Positions 33,040 through 41,670 of a stretch of 64,000 bases of DNA are shown here, piece by piece; within the stretch, counting starts at the first letter, position 1, and each line of letters opens with the position of its first letter. The notes under the pieces are model-generated. The model saw only the letters and a list, made by a program, of their open reading frames with translations, was not told the origin of the DNA and ran no database searches. The stretch is from contig CAZGJL010000001.1 of the NCBI GenBank assembly GCA_964526665.1, positions 62,001 through 126,000 of the forward strand, in the 5' to 3' direction. The stretch is from M50B91 sp964526665. GTDB lineage: Bacteria; Patescibacteriota; Gracilibacteria; UBA4473. Made by a program: the position numbers and the translations under genes.

Positions 33040-35208
33040 TTAATCCATTTGTGATAAATGAAAAGCGTCTTTAATTTCTTCTTCTTGTCTTTGTAAAAAC
33101 TCTTTCCATTCGCTTTGCATTGCCGAAAAATCCTCATTTAGTTTTCCTGTTTTCTCAAAAGTCTCTTCATTGATAATATATTGCGGAGCAAAATGAACCG
33201 ATCGTTTAACCGTCTTTACTTCATAACCAATATTTTGAATTTCTTTTACAAATACTTCGTAATCCGCATGAAGCAAATTCTGTTCGTTTTTCTTTGGTTT
33301 GTAGGCAATGATAACTGTTGTTGCAACTCCTGTTTCTCCAAAAGTATTGCTCGGTAAATCAAAAGTTCCGACAATTCTCATTTTAGACAAAAACCATTTA
33401 CGGATATTTTGCCATTCTTTGATACTTGCTATCGAATTAGAAAGAACAATCGCCATTCTTCCACCATCCTCAAGACACTTGTAAGCATTCTCTAAAAACA
33501 AAACTCCCATATCCATTGAGTTTGGATATTTTTTATTTCCTTTCGCGTCTAAATCTGATTTTTCCTTAAATGTTTCGTAAAGCTCAACCGTTTCCTTGGG
33601 CAAATCCCATTTTCCATTTGCCCCCGTTTTTAAGTCTCTTCCTTTTCCAAAAGGGGGATTTGTCGCAATCATTTTAAATTTTTTCAAATCTTTACTTGAA
33701 TCAGAAAGATGATTCCAGCTTATTGGATTATAATTTTTTGTAGTAAATTCGCCTTCTTTAAGCACACTTCCTCCTTGCAGAAGTTTCTGCGAAAGTGAAT
33801 TCATTTGCTCAAGGACTGCTCCACCATCTCCATTGAGGACAAGATTAAGTTCCGCAAGCTTAAGATTGCTTCCCTCGAGATCAAAACCGTAAAAATTACT
33901 CGCATTTGGTGGAAAATCAGGCTCTTCTCTGTGGGAATGACGAAAAGCCATTGCAGGAAAATCACAAATTCCACAACAAGGATCGCAAAGTTCTTCTCCT
34001 TTGATAGGATTTAAAAGTCGAATCATATTTTTTACCACAGGAATTGGCGTAAAAAATTGTCCCTTGTCTGCTTTTTGTTGTTCACTTCCAAAGTTATTGA
34101 AAATGATTTGATTAAAACTTTCATTTTTAGCTTTAAGAATTGCCCTTTGCTGAAAAGTCTCAACAAGCGCGACAAGAAATTTCTCATCATTGCTTTTTGA
34201 GGGTCTAAATTCAGCATCGTACATAAACATCCTTTTTTCTCTGCCAAGAACCTTTGGATATTCTTTTTGGGCTTCCTTATAGAGATTGTTTATTCTTTCA
34301 CGAAAACTTGTTTCAGCCAGTCCGTCTTTTCTTTTTTCGCCTGGAAGAATATAAAACTCTAAAAATGATTTATCTCTTTTGCTTCTTTTTTCATCAAAAA
34401 CTTTGAGCGTTAAAAATTCAACAATCATTTCACGAAGAGGACTTTCTGGGCGAATACTGTCATTGGCTCTTTTCAATGAGTTCATTAAATCATTAAAATT
34501 TGCTTCATCTATGGCATCAAGAGAATCAAGCTTTAATTTTGCGAGATCAGAAATACTTTCATTGTTCTCTATAAAATCTTGCTGACTTGGAAGATCAACA
34601 AGTAAATCCCTTTTTTCTAAATTCCAACCAATTATTCCATCTTGTTGTAATTCATTTGTTTCGTTAAATCTTCTAATTTCAGAATTTCCAATTTTTTTGA
34701 AAAGCAAAATGTCTGAATGATCGTCAAAGTAAACCCCGAAAATTCTATCTTGCGAAGTATTGAGCTCCATTGCCGAACGAAGTTGATTCTCAATGGCACT
34801 TTCAACAGATTTATTGTTTTTCTTTGTTTCAAAAATCACGAGAACATTTTGACGAATCTTTGCAAAGTTTTTACTCGATTTTGCTTGCTCATAATCTTGT
34901 AACCAATCTTTATTTTTGAAAACAACAATATCAGGATTAAGACTTTTTCCACCATTTCCTTTGGGAAAACCAAATTCAACACAAATATATTCTTTATTAT
35001 ACATTCCACTTTGCACCATAGCCCACACAAAACGGGCTCGAATATATTCTTCACTAAAGACATTTTTTGTGTCCCTTGTTTTGGCATTAGAACAGAAAGA
35101 TTCAACTTGAAGCTCGGTTTGATACCATTTTCGATCTATGTTTTCGAGTTCTGAATATTTTTCATCAAACTCTGCCAAATACGAACTGAATATTTTAGAA
35201 TTGATCAT
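33040..35208 (-). CDS. Fused restriction nuclease-N6-adenine methylase (BcgI-like)
   Basis: 722 residues. The N-terminal domain (about 55-160) is nuclease-like: VEFGFPKGNG, PDIVVF, then VIFETKK gives the PD..ExK metal site. The HsdM-type methylase follows: KGQFFTPIPVVKNM, motif I DPCCGICDFPAMAF (usually DPxCGSGGF), and motif IV ATNPPFGKGRD. With a separate HsdS gene and no helicase subunit, the layout resembles BcgI-like type IIB/IIG systems rather than type I. No upstream gene is coupled to it; the Mrr gene is divergent. Confidence 0.88.
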   Translation of the reverse strand: MINSKIFSSYLAEFDEKYSELENIDRKWYQTELQVESFCSNAKTRDTKNVFSEEYIRARFVWAMVQSGMYNKEYICVEFGFPKGNGGKSLNPDIVVFKNKDWLQDYEQAKSSKNFAKIRQNVLVIFETKKNNKSVESAIENQLRSAMELNTSQDRIFGVYFDDHSDILLFKKIGNSEIRRFNETNELQQDGIIGWNLEKRDLLVDLPSQQDFIENNESISDLAKLKLDSLDAIDEANFNDLMNSLKRANDSIRPESPLREMIVEFLTLKVFDEKRSKRDKSFLEFYILPGEKRKDGLAETSFRERINNLYKEAQKEYPKVLGREKRMFMYDAEFRPSKSNDEKFLVALVETFQQRAILKAKNESFNQIIFNNFGSEQQKADKGQFFTPIPVVKNMIRLLNPIKGEELCDPCCGICDFPAMAFRHSHREEPDFPPNASNFYGFDLEGSNLKLAELNLVLNGDGGAVLEQMNSLSQKLLQGGSVLKEGEFTTKNYNPISWNHLSDSSKDLKKFKMIATNPPFGKGRDLKTGANGKWDLPKETVELYETFKEKSDLDAKGNKKYPNSMDMGVLFLENAYKCLEDGGRMAIVLSNSIASIKEWQNIRKWFLSKMRIVGTFDLPSNTFGETGVATTVIIAYKPKKNEQNLLHADYEVFVKEIQNIGYEVKTVKRSVHFAPQYIINEETFEKTGKLNEDFSAMQSEWKEFLQRQEEEIKDAFHLSQMD

Positions 35209-35269
35209 CGTGCTTAAATTTACTCTTTTTCAGTTTTTTTTCTATCCTTATTTTGTCCTTATTCAAAAA

Positions 35270-35422
35270 ATGCAAATACCTCCCAAAGCAATCGCCGAAT
35301 TTAAAGCCCTTTGGAAAAAGGAATTTGGAGAAGAACTTTCAGACGAAAAAGCCACATCTGAGGCAAGAGATCTATTGACTCTGACAAGATTGGCTTCAGG
35401 AGAAAAGAATGTTTTGCCATAA
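35270..35422 (+). CDS. Small protein, KFK..GEELSDEKA type
   Basis: 50 residues from ATG 35270 (MQIPPKAIAEFKALWKKEFG). The pattern of a helix, then E-E-L-S-D-E-K-A, then an aliphatic helix (ARDLLTLTRLA) recalls small conserved proteins that I associate with R-M and toxin loci of CPR genomes; function unknown. Divergent from the R-M gene and 39 nt before mrr. Longer upstream in-frame starts lie within the divergent promoter region. Confidence 0.55.
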   Translation: MQIPPKAIAEFKALWKKEFGEELSDEKATSEARDLLTLTRLASGEKNVLP

Positions 35423-35461
35423 AGAACTATCCAAAAAATAAATTCCTTTTAGAATGAAGAC

Positions 35462-36349
35462 ATGGAATTACCAAAATGGCACGAAACATTTATCGCTTGT
35501 CTTGAAGTTTTAAAAGATGAAAAACTCTTACATTATGCTGAATTGGCACAACGTGTAAGAGATGAGCACTACTCACGCCTTCCCGAAGAATTATTACGAA
35601 AAAAAACAAAAAGCGGACAGCCCACGATCATCAATCGTATTGGATGGGCAAAGTCAGGACTCAAAAATGCAGGATATATTTCTTCTCCCGAAAGAGGATT
35701 TGTACAGATTACAAAGAAGGGAATTGAAACGCTTGCAAAAGGAATCCTGACTCTGAAAGAGCTAAATGCTCAGCCCGAAATAATTGCATACAAAAAAGAA
35801 CTCGAAGCTTCAAAAGAATCTGAAGAAGATATTTTTATTGAAAGTGCCTCTCCCCAAGACTTGATCGATTCAGGGTTTACAAAGATAGAATCCGAAATAA
35901 AAAAGGATTTACTCGAAAAATTAAAGACTATTGATCCTTATTATTTTGAGAAAGTGATTCTCCTTCTTTTGGAAAAAATGGGATATGGAGATTTCATTGA
36001 AACAAAAAAATCTGGCGATGGCGGAATTGATGGGATTATCAATCAAGATAAATTGGGACTTGAGAAAATTTATATGCAAGCGAAACGATTTCGTGACAAT
36101 AAAGTTCATGAAACCGATATTCGCAACTTTATCGGTGCAATGAGTGGCGATACTCAAAAGGGCGTTTTCGTTACAACCTCCTCTTTTGATTCAGGGGCAA
36201 TCAATAAGGCAAAAGAAGCTCGTCATTCTATAATTTGTATTGATGGCATCCGATTAGCAGATCTCATGCACCAATATAATGTCGGAGTACAAGTAAAAGA
36301 CGTATATGAGGTCAAAGAGTTGGATGAAGATTTCTTTGAAGCGGGTTAA
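35462..36349 (+). CDS. mrr: Mrr-family restriction endonuclease
   Basis: 295 residues. N-terminal Mrr winged helix (about 1-100; PTIINRIGWAKSGLKNAGYISSPERGFVQITKKG), then the Mrr PD-(D/E)xK nuclease domain: PYYFEKVILLLLEKMGYG, GDGGIDGII, and YMQAKRF (QAK in place of ExK, as usual for Mrr), IRNFIGAM and GVFVTTSSF. Mrr cleaves methylated foreign DNA. TAGAAT lies 6 nt before the ATG. It is the last gene before the right boundary of the element. Confidence 0.93.
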   Translation: MELPKWHETFIACLEVLKDEKLLHYAELAQRVRDEHYSRLPEELLRKKTKSGQPTIINRIGWAKSGLKNAGYISSPERGFVQITKKGIETLAKGILTLKELNAQPEIIAYKKELEASKESEEDIFIESASPQDLIDSGFTKIESEIKKDLLEKLKTIDPYYFEKVILLLLEKMGYGDFIETKKSGDGGIDGIINQDKLGLEKIYMQAKRFRDNKVHETDIRNFIGAMSGDTQKGVFVTTSSFDSGAINKAKEARHSIICIDGIRLADLMHQYNVGVQVKDVYEVKELDEDFFEAG

Positions 36350-36413
36350 AATACAACTTCCCAAACCTTATAATTTCTTTGCGATGCTGGGTTCTAAATA
36401 AAAATGGAATGCT

Positions 36414-36421
36414 GAGCCATT
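36414..36421. repeat. Right attachment repeat GAGCCATT
   Basis: 8-bp copy of the tRNA-Asn 3' end plus two bases (26708-26715). The bases that follow (36422 onward) give tRNA + AACGCTC-ATA-GAGCG-GTTTTTT if the element is removed. Confidence 0.5.
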
Positions 36422-36425
36422 TTAA

Positions 36426-36445
36426 CGCTCATAGAGCGGTTTTTT
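36426..36445 (+). terminator. Probable original tRNA-Asn terminator, displaced by the element
   Basis: CGCTC-ATA-GAGCG then G and TTTTTT, starting 5 nt after the right repeat. It may also serve mrr. Confidence 0.65.
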
Positions 36446-36549
36446 AAAGATTCCCCCTATTTAAAAAAATCAAAGCATTTTAATAACTCTTCTTTACGCG
36501 TCCGCTCCTCTGGATTAAGATTTCCCTGAAGAAATTTAAAACATTTATC

Positions 36550-37431
36550 ATGGACACAACAAAGCCCTCTTCAGCTCATCCCTTTGCTAAAAAAATATTA
36601 AAGCTGTCGGGGGGGATTATTGTTGTTATTGGATGGATTATTGCTGTCCTGGCAACAGGAGAGTTTCTTGGGAACTTCGTTGTTCCTTTCTTTTCTGAAT
36701 CAGGCCTTAACGAGCCAACTTTCTTGATGATCTCCGTTCCGTTGCTAATGGCGCTGACAGCGAGTCTCTGCATAATGCTGGGGCGCCGAGTAAGGACTCT
36801 CGTTGACGCTTCCATGGCAAAATACTTTCTTATTCTTCTCTTCCCTACCTCCCTCTTTCTGTTTTTGGGAATTTTGGCAAACACAGATTTTATTGTCGGG
36901 ATTATTATTCTTCTTTTCCTATCGATTTTCTCTGGAATGTATGCTTTTAAAGTTTGCACGAAAGATTCGTCTTTTTCCGATACATTACATCACCCCGAAT
37001 ACACCTTGAATAAAAAAGGATGGATTCTCTTTTTCATTGCATCAATTCTTTTCCTTGCTGTGGCCTGCTTTGTTGACCTTTATCGTCTTAATAACAAAGG
37101 CTTCTCGCTCCCTGAAGGAGTTTCTGTACAAGAATTTATCGAAAAAGCTGTACTCGAAGCCGAAGCCGACTTTCCCGAGGAAGTATCTGAGAATCTTTCT
37201 GTTACGGGTATGACGACTGAACCAGGAGTTCTTCAATACCATTATTCCATGGGCCTGCTCGATCCCGAAAACGCCAATTACATAAAAGATACTTTAATAT
37301 CTAATGCTTGCAAATACTCCATGATTCGATTTCTTCTTGAACAAGAAATCACTGTGAAGTATTTATTTGTAGTAGATAATTCTGAACAAAATTTTATTGT
37401 TTCTGTTATAGAAGCAGACTGTTTAAGGTAA
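36550..37431 (+). CDS. Hypothetical membrane protein
   Basis: 293 residues: five predicted transmembrane helices (about 17-40, 57-78, 90-110, 114-135, 158-178) and a soluble C-terminal domain of about 110 residues (EGVSVQEFIEKAVLEAEADFPEE..). A TAAAAC lies 7 nt before the ATG. No family recognised. First chromosomal gene after the element. Confidence 0.7.
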   Translation: MDTTKPSSAHPFAKKILKLSGGIIVVIGWIIAVLATGEFLGNFVVPFFSESGLNEPTFLMISVPLLMALTASLCIMLGRRVRTLVDASMAKYFLILLFPTSLFLFLGILANTDFIVGIIILLFLSIFSGMYAFKVCTKDSSFSDTLHHPEYTLNKKGWILFFIASILFLAVACFVDLYRLNNKGFSLPEGVSVQEFIEKAVLEAEADFPEEVSENLSVTGMTTEPGVLQYHYSMGLLDPENANYIKDTLISNACKYSMIRFLLEQEITVKYLFVVDNSEQNFIVSVIEADCLR

Positions 37432-37458
37432 AAGGGTTCTCTTCTGAGGTCGCTACAC

Positions 37459-37695
37459 TCATAAAACTACGCAAACTTCAGCTCTAATAAGCCCTAACTC
37501 CTGTTTCCAACTAGTATGATTCTCTAATGGAACGATATAATGTTTGCGCTTATTATTGTAAGACAGTAAGGTTCGCACGTAGAAAGAAGAGAGGGAGCCA
37601 TTTAGAAAATTAAACACCTCGTTTTTCGGGATTTTTTCAGTATAAAAAATTGCCCTTGCTTTTTTTAAAAACATTTGTATGATCGTTGCATCCAA
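37459..37695 (-). CDS. Doubtful small ORF in the csp upstream region
   Basis: 78 codons antisense to the cold-shock gene's upstream region. Composition is not convincing, there is no promoter or ribosome site, and the frame covers the csp promoter. Listed only because the 37432-37773 gap otherwise has no gene. Confidence 0.2.
   Translation of the reverse strand: MDATIIQMFLKKARAIFYTEKIPKNEVFNFLNGSLSSFYVRTLLSYNNKRKHYIVPLENHTSWKQELGLIRAEVCVVL
37656..37683 (+). promoter_or_regulatory. Cold-shock gene promoter
   Basis: TTGCTT (37656-37661), 16-bp spacer, TATGAT (37678-37683), leaving a 5' leader of about 85 nt before ATG 37774. Long leaders are typical of cspA-type genes, where they act as thermosensors, and contrast with the leaderless genes around. 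Confidence 0.65.
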
Positions 37696-37773
37696 TAGGT
37701 AGCGTTTATAGGGTTTTATACAAATTCCAACAACACAACACTTAGCGGAATTTAATTTTTAACCCTTCATAAA

Positions 37774-37971
37774 ATGAAAGGTACAATCAAAAAAGTCCTT
37801 AACGGATTTGGATTCATCGCACCAGAAGATGAATCAAAAGACATTTTCTTTCACGCAAATGACCTCAATGAGGTTGCGTTTGAGAGCCTAAGCGAAGGTG
37901 ACATGGTCACTTTTGAAATAGGTGAGTCCGACAAAGGACCAAAAGCAGAAATGGTTTCTCTTGCAGAGTAA
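37774..37971 (+). CDS. csp: Cold-shock protein
   Basis: 65 residues, one OB-fold cold-shock domain. RNP1 reads NGFGFI (usually KGFGFI) and RNP2 reads DIFFHAND. It binds single-stranded RNA/DNA and melts RNA structure. Own promoter with a long leader and own terminator, so monocistronic. Confidence 0.96.
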   Translation: MKGTIKKVLNGFGFIAPEDESKDIFFHANDLNEVAFESLSEGDMVTFEIGESDKGPKAEMVSLAE

Positions 37972-37995
37972 TAAATCCACAATGTTTTCTAAAAA

Positions 37996-38020
37996 GGCCC
38001 CTGAAAATGGGGTCTTTTTT
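37996..38020 (+). terminator. Terminator of csp
   Basis: GGCCCC-TGAAAAT-GGGGTC then six T. Confidence 0.9.
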
Positions 38021-38060
38021 AATATGCGTTTTCGCTATATAAGAATCTCAAAAGTGAAGA

Positions 38061-40553
38061 TTATTTCTTTTTCTTTGGATCCCCGTCTTTCTTTTTTTCT
38101 CCTTTAGGCGGTTCTTTCTCTTCATTTTTCCGTTTATTCTCCTCTGGACGAGCCCATCGAATAATTTTGTCTTCTACGACTGACCGCGGCGTAGCATATC
38201 GTTGTCGTGAAAAATTCCGAACTTTTGTCATCCGCATAACAGGATCTTCCTCGCTTTCAATTTTTGGTGGAGGCAATGCGTCTCCAGAAAAAACCTCGCT
38301 GGTAATCCCGTCCACCATTATGCGGTTGTATACCTTGTATTTTGGCAATCCTGCTAAGCTTGCTGGCAAAATCCGTTCTTCATCAAATTGTTCTGATAAA
38401 ACCTTGGCATCATCAATTCCCACCTGAAAGGAAATAAGCGATCCCACATTCCCAAACACCGCTGCACATACCTCCTCTGACATTTGTGCGATATACTGAT
38501 TTGCCATAGTCAAATTCAGTTTATACTTACGTGCTTCTGACAAAATCGTAGCAAATGAGTCTGTCGCAAAATTTTGAAACTCATCTACGTACAAATAAAA
38601 ATCTTTTCGTTCTTCTTGTGGGATATCCGCGCGACTCATGGCATCAAGCTGAAACTTAGTAATAAGAAGCGATCCCAGCATCGAGGAATTATCTTCCCCT
38701 AGTTTTCCCTTTGAGAGATTCGCGATTATAATTTTCCCGGTATCCATCGCAAAACGAATATCAAGAGACGACTTGGGTTGTCCTACAATATTTCGAATTA
38801 CTGGGGTTGAAAGAAATTGCCCCACCTTGTTTTGAATCGGACCCACTGCTTCTGCTAATTTTTGTGGTGCCAATGCACTAAATTCTGTTTCCCAAAAACT
38901 TCGCACCATTGGATCTTCAACATAGTGGAGAATTTTGTATCGATAATTCTTATCTACCAACATACGAGTAATCCCCAACATTGTCGTATCTGGAGCCTCT
39001 ACAAGAGCCAAAACAGTGTTTCGCAAAAAGTGTTCTAGCCGTGGACCCCATGAATCAATATTCAGCTTTTTAATCACTCCAATAAGCCCGGAAGCAACCA
39101 GCCCTCTTTGTTCTGCGTTTTTCCCTTCTAATAAATTAAACGCAAGAGGGAACTCTCGATCTGCAGGATCAAAGAGAATTACATCGTTCGTTCGGTGCTT
39201 GGGAACGAGCTGCATCACTGCTTCTGCGAGATCTCCATGTGGATCAATTATCGCTACTCCTTTCCCTGCCATGATATCTGAATAAATCATATTCTCCATG
39301 AGAGTAGATTTCCCCATTCCTGTTTTCCCGATTACATATACATGACGCCGTCGATCATCTGGACGAAGTCCGTATTCATCTTTCTGAAGACGGAAATTTG
39401 TTTTCCCAACAAGCGTTACATCTTTTTCATCACTTCCTGGCAAATTTGCCGGCGGTTCAAGTTTTGGGGCGTTTACCCACTGAATTCGAGCCGTAGAAAC
39501 GCTTTGGGTGGGCAAATGGAACATGGTTGCCAATTCTTCTTGAGACAGCACAAATGGCTTATCTGGTCGTCGTGCGACAATATTTCGAAATATTCGAGAA
39601 TTCTTTCCTTCTTGTACGTTTCGAATAGTGAAATAATTTAATTGTGGCTGTGAAAACTGCTGGAATGTTCCGGCAATTTCTCGGAGTTTTGCCTCCGCGT
39701 GCAAAGACTCTTCGTCTGAATGAATATACGCCGCTTGAATATTTACAGCAAAAGCCTGACGAGAAATCTTATCATACGAAGCTCCATACACTGTCTCTCT
39801 GTCATGCCGTCCGGAAGAAGTCCTCTCGTCCACCTCACCTTCTGTTTCATCTGATCTGTCTCGAGATACGTCTGAGGAAAGAGATTTGCTGCTCCAAAGA
39901 AAAAACGCATGACATATAAACCAAAACGGAGATCTCCAAAGTCGCGTTGATCTATCAGGAGAAATTCGAATCCATTGATACATTTTTCGAAACCATTTCC
40001 ATTGCCATACTCCCGTGCGAAAAAATCGACGAAGAGTTTTTTCTGCTACCTCGTTCCATCGCTTCCCAACAGGGGAAACCACCCACTGAATTACTGCAAC
40101 GTCTCCTCTCGCGTGTAGGGTTGAAAGAGAAGATGTAATAGCTCCAAGCGGATCTTCAAACACGCGAGTTGTAGTGTCTTCAAACTGTGGATATCGCTTG
40201 AAGGGGAATACCCATGGTTCTTTTGGTTCCAAAGAAACGGAAAGAACTTTTTTGTTGGCAATAAGTTTCGTTGTAAAGAAATTACGAACCGTCTCAATTT
40301 CTACTTCCGGATATTGTGCAAAAATCTGAGAGGAAACAAGCGTTCGTAAGTGCGTTGGCACTGCAACGTAAAAATAAATCATCCCATCCATGCTCGCTAT
40401 TTCAAAACTTACTGATTCTTTTTTCCCGCTTCGCATTGCACGCAAAATCAATCCATGCAGACTGGCTAGGATTTGCTCAAATGCAACCGGCCCTTTTTCG
40501 TTCAGTTTTGGAACGGAAAGGCGAAGCACGATGCGAGAATTTTTGTTCGTCAT
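38061..40553 (-). CDS. VirD4/HerA-like ATPase (type IV secretion coupling-protein family)
   Basis: 830 residues from ATG 40553 (MTNKNSRIVLRLSVPK); the longer frame to 40748 overlaps the preceding gene's terminator and is rejected. The N-terminal 350 residues resemble the domain found in CPR 'conjugative transfer' ATPases. Walker A GKTGMGKSTLM, then AIIDPHGDLAEAV, Walker B YLYVDEFQNF, and a sensor-like region ARKYKLNLTMANQYIAQM. The tail is Lys/Glu/Pro-rich. No other conjugation gene is near, so DNA transfer, uptake or chromosome handling are all possible roles. Confidence 0.85.
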   Translation of the reverse strand: MTNKNSRIVLRLSVPKLNEKGPVAFEQILASLHGLILRAMRSGKKESVSFEIASMDGMIYFYVAVPTHLRTLVSSQIFAQYPEVEIETVRNFFTTKLIANKKVLSVSLEPKEPWVFPFKRYPQFEDTTTRVFEDPLGAITSSLSTLHARGDVAVIQWVVSPVGKRWNEVAEKTLRRFFRTGVWQWKWFRKMYQWIRISPDRSTRLWRSPFWFICHAFFLWSSKSLSSDVSRDRSDETEGEVDERTSSGRHDRETVYGASYDKISRQAFAVNIQAAYIHSDEESLHAEAKLREIAGTFQQFSQPQLNYFTIRNVQEGKNSRIFRNIVARRPDKPFVLSQEELATMFHLPTQSVSTARIQWVNAPKLEPPANLPGSDEKDVTLVGKTNFRLQKDEYGLRPDDRRRHVYVIGKTGMGKSTLMENMIYSDIMAGKGVAIIDPHGDLAEAVMQLVPKHRTNDVILFDPADREFPLAFNLLEGKNAEQRGLVASGLIGVIKKLNIDSWGPRLEHFLRNTVLALVEAPDTTMLGITRMLVDKNYRYKILHYVEDPMVRSFWETEFSALAPQKLAEAVGPIQNKVGQFLSTPVIRNIVGQPKSSLDIRFAMDTGKIIIANLSKGKLGEDNSSMLGSLLITKFQLDAMSRADIPQEERKDFYLYVDEFQNFATDSFATILSEARKYKLNLTMANQYIAQMSEEVCAAVFGNVGSLISFQVGIDDAKVLSEQFDEERILPASLAGLPKYKVYNRIMVDGITSEVFSGDALPPPKIESEEDPVMRMTKVRNFSRQRYATPRSVVEDKIIRWARPEENKRKNEEKEPPKGEKKKDGDPKKKK

Positions 40554-40581
40554 ATTCACGAAATAGTGTACGCATTTAAAA

Positions 40582-40612
40582 GAAAAAAACAACGACCCCG
40601 CACTGCAGGGCC
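40582..40612 (-). terminator. Terminator of the thioredoxin-fold lipoprotein gene
   Basis: Minus-strand hairpin GGCCC...GGGTC followed by GTTGTTTTTTT, 30 nt after the stop. Confidence 0.7.
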
Positions 40613-40641
40613 GCTGAATATTTTGTACTATTGTGAGAAAA

Positions 40642-41595
40642 CTATCCGCAACTTGCGTCTGAGTTTGCTCCTGATCCTTCCCATCCAAATCCTGCTGCTG
40701 GTGCTGTCGGTGACAACTCCGCTTCGCATTCTTCTGGTTGAGTTTCAAAAGAAGAACAAATCAGCTTTAACAAACTTGCTGCATCACGTCCAGATTGGAC
40801 CTTTGCTCCATTGATAACCAATGATGGTGATCCCTGAACTCCGTATTCTTTATTTTCTGCATCATGAGTCATGAATTTAGGAAATCGGCCATTGAGCCAT
40901 GATTCCTTGTTTTCAAGGTTCGCAGTAATATTAAATTCTGCGTCTGCTGCTGCTGTACATGAGGCCAATGCTCCTCTATCAATTTCTAGCTCTGCCAAAC
41001 AAGTCTCTCCTGCTGTTACTCCTCCGTCTGTTCCGAGGAAGCACTCAAGATATGGCATGATTTTATCGTTCTGATCTTTATCAATACAATACTGGTTCAA
41101 TTGCTCGTTTACTTCTTTTGCTGCATGCATTGCGTAGTTCACAAATTTCAAATTGAAATCAATCGTCTCTCCTAATTGTTTCACCACTGGAATAATTCCT
41201 TTTTCCATCTGTGTTCCAAATGGACAGTGACTCATAATAAAAAGATCCACTACTGGTTTCTCTGATTTTGAAACCTCTGCTAATGGTGGAGCCTCTGCCG
41301 CTGGCGCGTTTTCTTTTTCTGCTGTCATTTTGTCGATCTCCATCACGCTTGGGAAAAATACTTCTCCGTCGCCAGACATATACGAAACAATCTCTTTTCC
41401 GCCTGCGTCTACTGTAATCTTAAACATGCCGTTCTCTTGCTCAACTTCTTTAATAGTTGCTGTTGTCCCTGGAGACATCAACACTGTGTTAATGAAGCTC
41501 AATGCGCGCTCTTCCGCTGCGTCTTCTGTCATTTGTGTGCATCCTGCAAGAAATAATACGCTCATTGCAAGAGCCACTCCGGTAATTTTTTTCAT
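40642..41595 (-). CDS. Thioredoxin-fold (DsbA-like) lipoprotein
   Basis: 317 residues. Lipoprotein signal peptide with lipobox LAGC (Cys19), a small domain (about 25-80), an Ala/Pro/Glu linker, then a thioredoxin-like domain: DLFIMSHCPFGTQMEKGIIPV, ..YCIDKDQNDKIMPYLECFLG.., VQGSPSLVINGAKV with the cis-Pro loop. The active-site motif is CPFG, with a single Cys, not CxxC, so it cannot be a standard oxidase; paired Cys elsewhere may take part. The tail has Cys near the very end. Envelope-anchored redox or binding role inferred. Confidence 0.8.
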   Translation of the reverse strand: MKKITGVALAMSVLFLAGCTQMTEDAAEERALSFINTVLMSPGTTATIKEVEQENGMFKITVDAGGKEIVSYMSGDGEVFFPSVMEIDKMTAEKENAPAAEAPPLAEVSKSEKPVVDLFIMSHCPFGTQMEKGIIPVVKQLGETIDFNLKFVNYAMHAAKEVNEQLNQYCIDKDQNDKIMPYLECFLGTDGGVTAGETCLAELEIDRGALASCTAAADAEFNITANLENKESWLNGRFPKFMTHDAENKEYGVQGSPSLVINGAKVQSGRDAASLLKLICSSFETQPEECEAELSPTAPAAGFGWEGSGANSDASCG

Positions 41596-41670
41596 TTTAG
41601 GGGGATATTAAAAAATCCTTGTGACAGTACACATGGACGAAGAAAAAGACAAATTTTTTTGCAACCCTAA

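Larger units (their letters stand above)
26708..36421. mobile_element. tRNA-Asn-integrated element with serine recombinase and defence genes
   Basis: About 9.7 kb bounded by an 8-bp direct repeat GAGCCATT (26708-26715 in the tRNA 3' end; 36414-36421). Outside the right copy lies a hairpin plus T-run (36426-36445), the kind of terminator expected directly behind a tRNA; the tRNA itself now lacks one. Cargo: serine recombinase, phage/plasmid-like replication protein, PemK/MazF-like toxin with partner, two linked hypotheticals, HsdS, a fused nuclease-methylase, a small protein, and Mrr. Integrative elements at tRNAs are usual, but most use tyrosine recombinases. The boundaries are inferred; the repeat is short. 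Confidence 0.7.
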
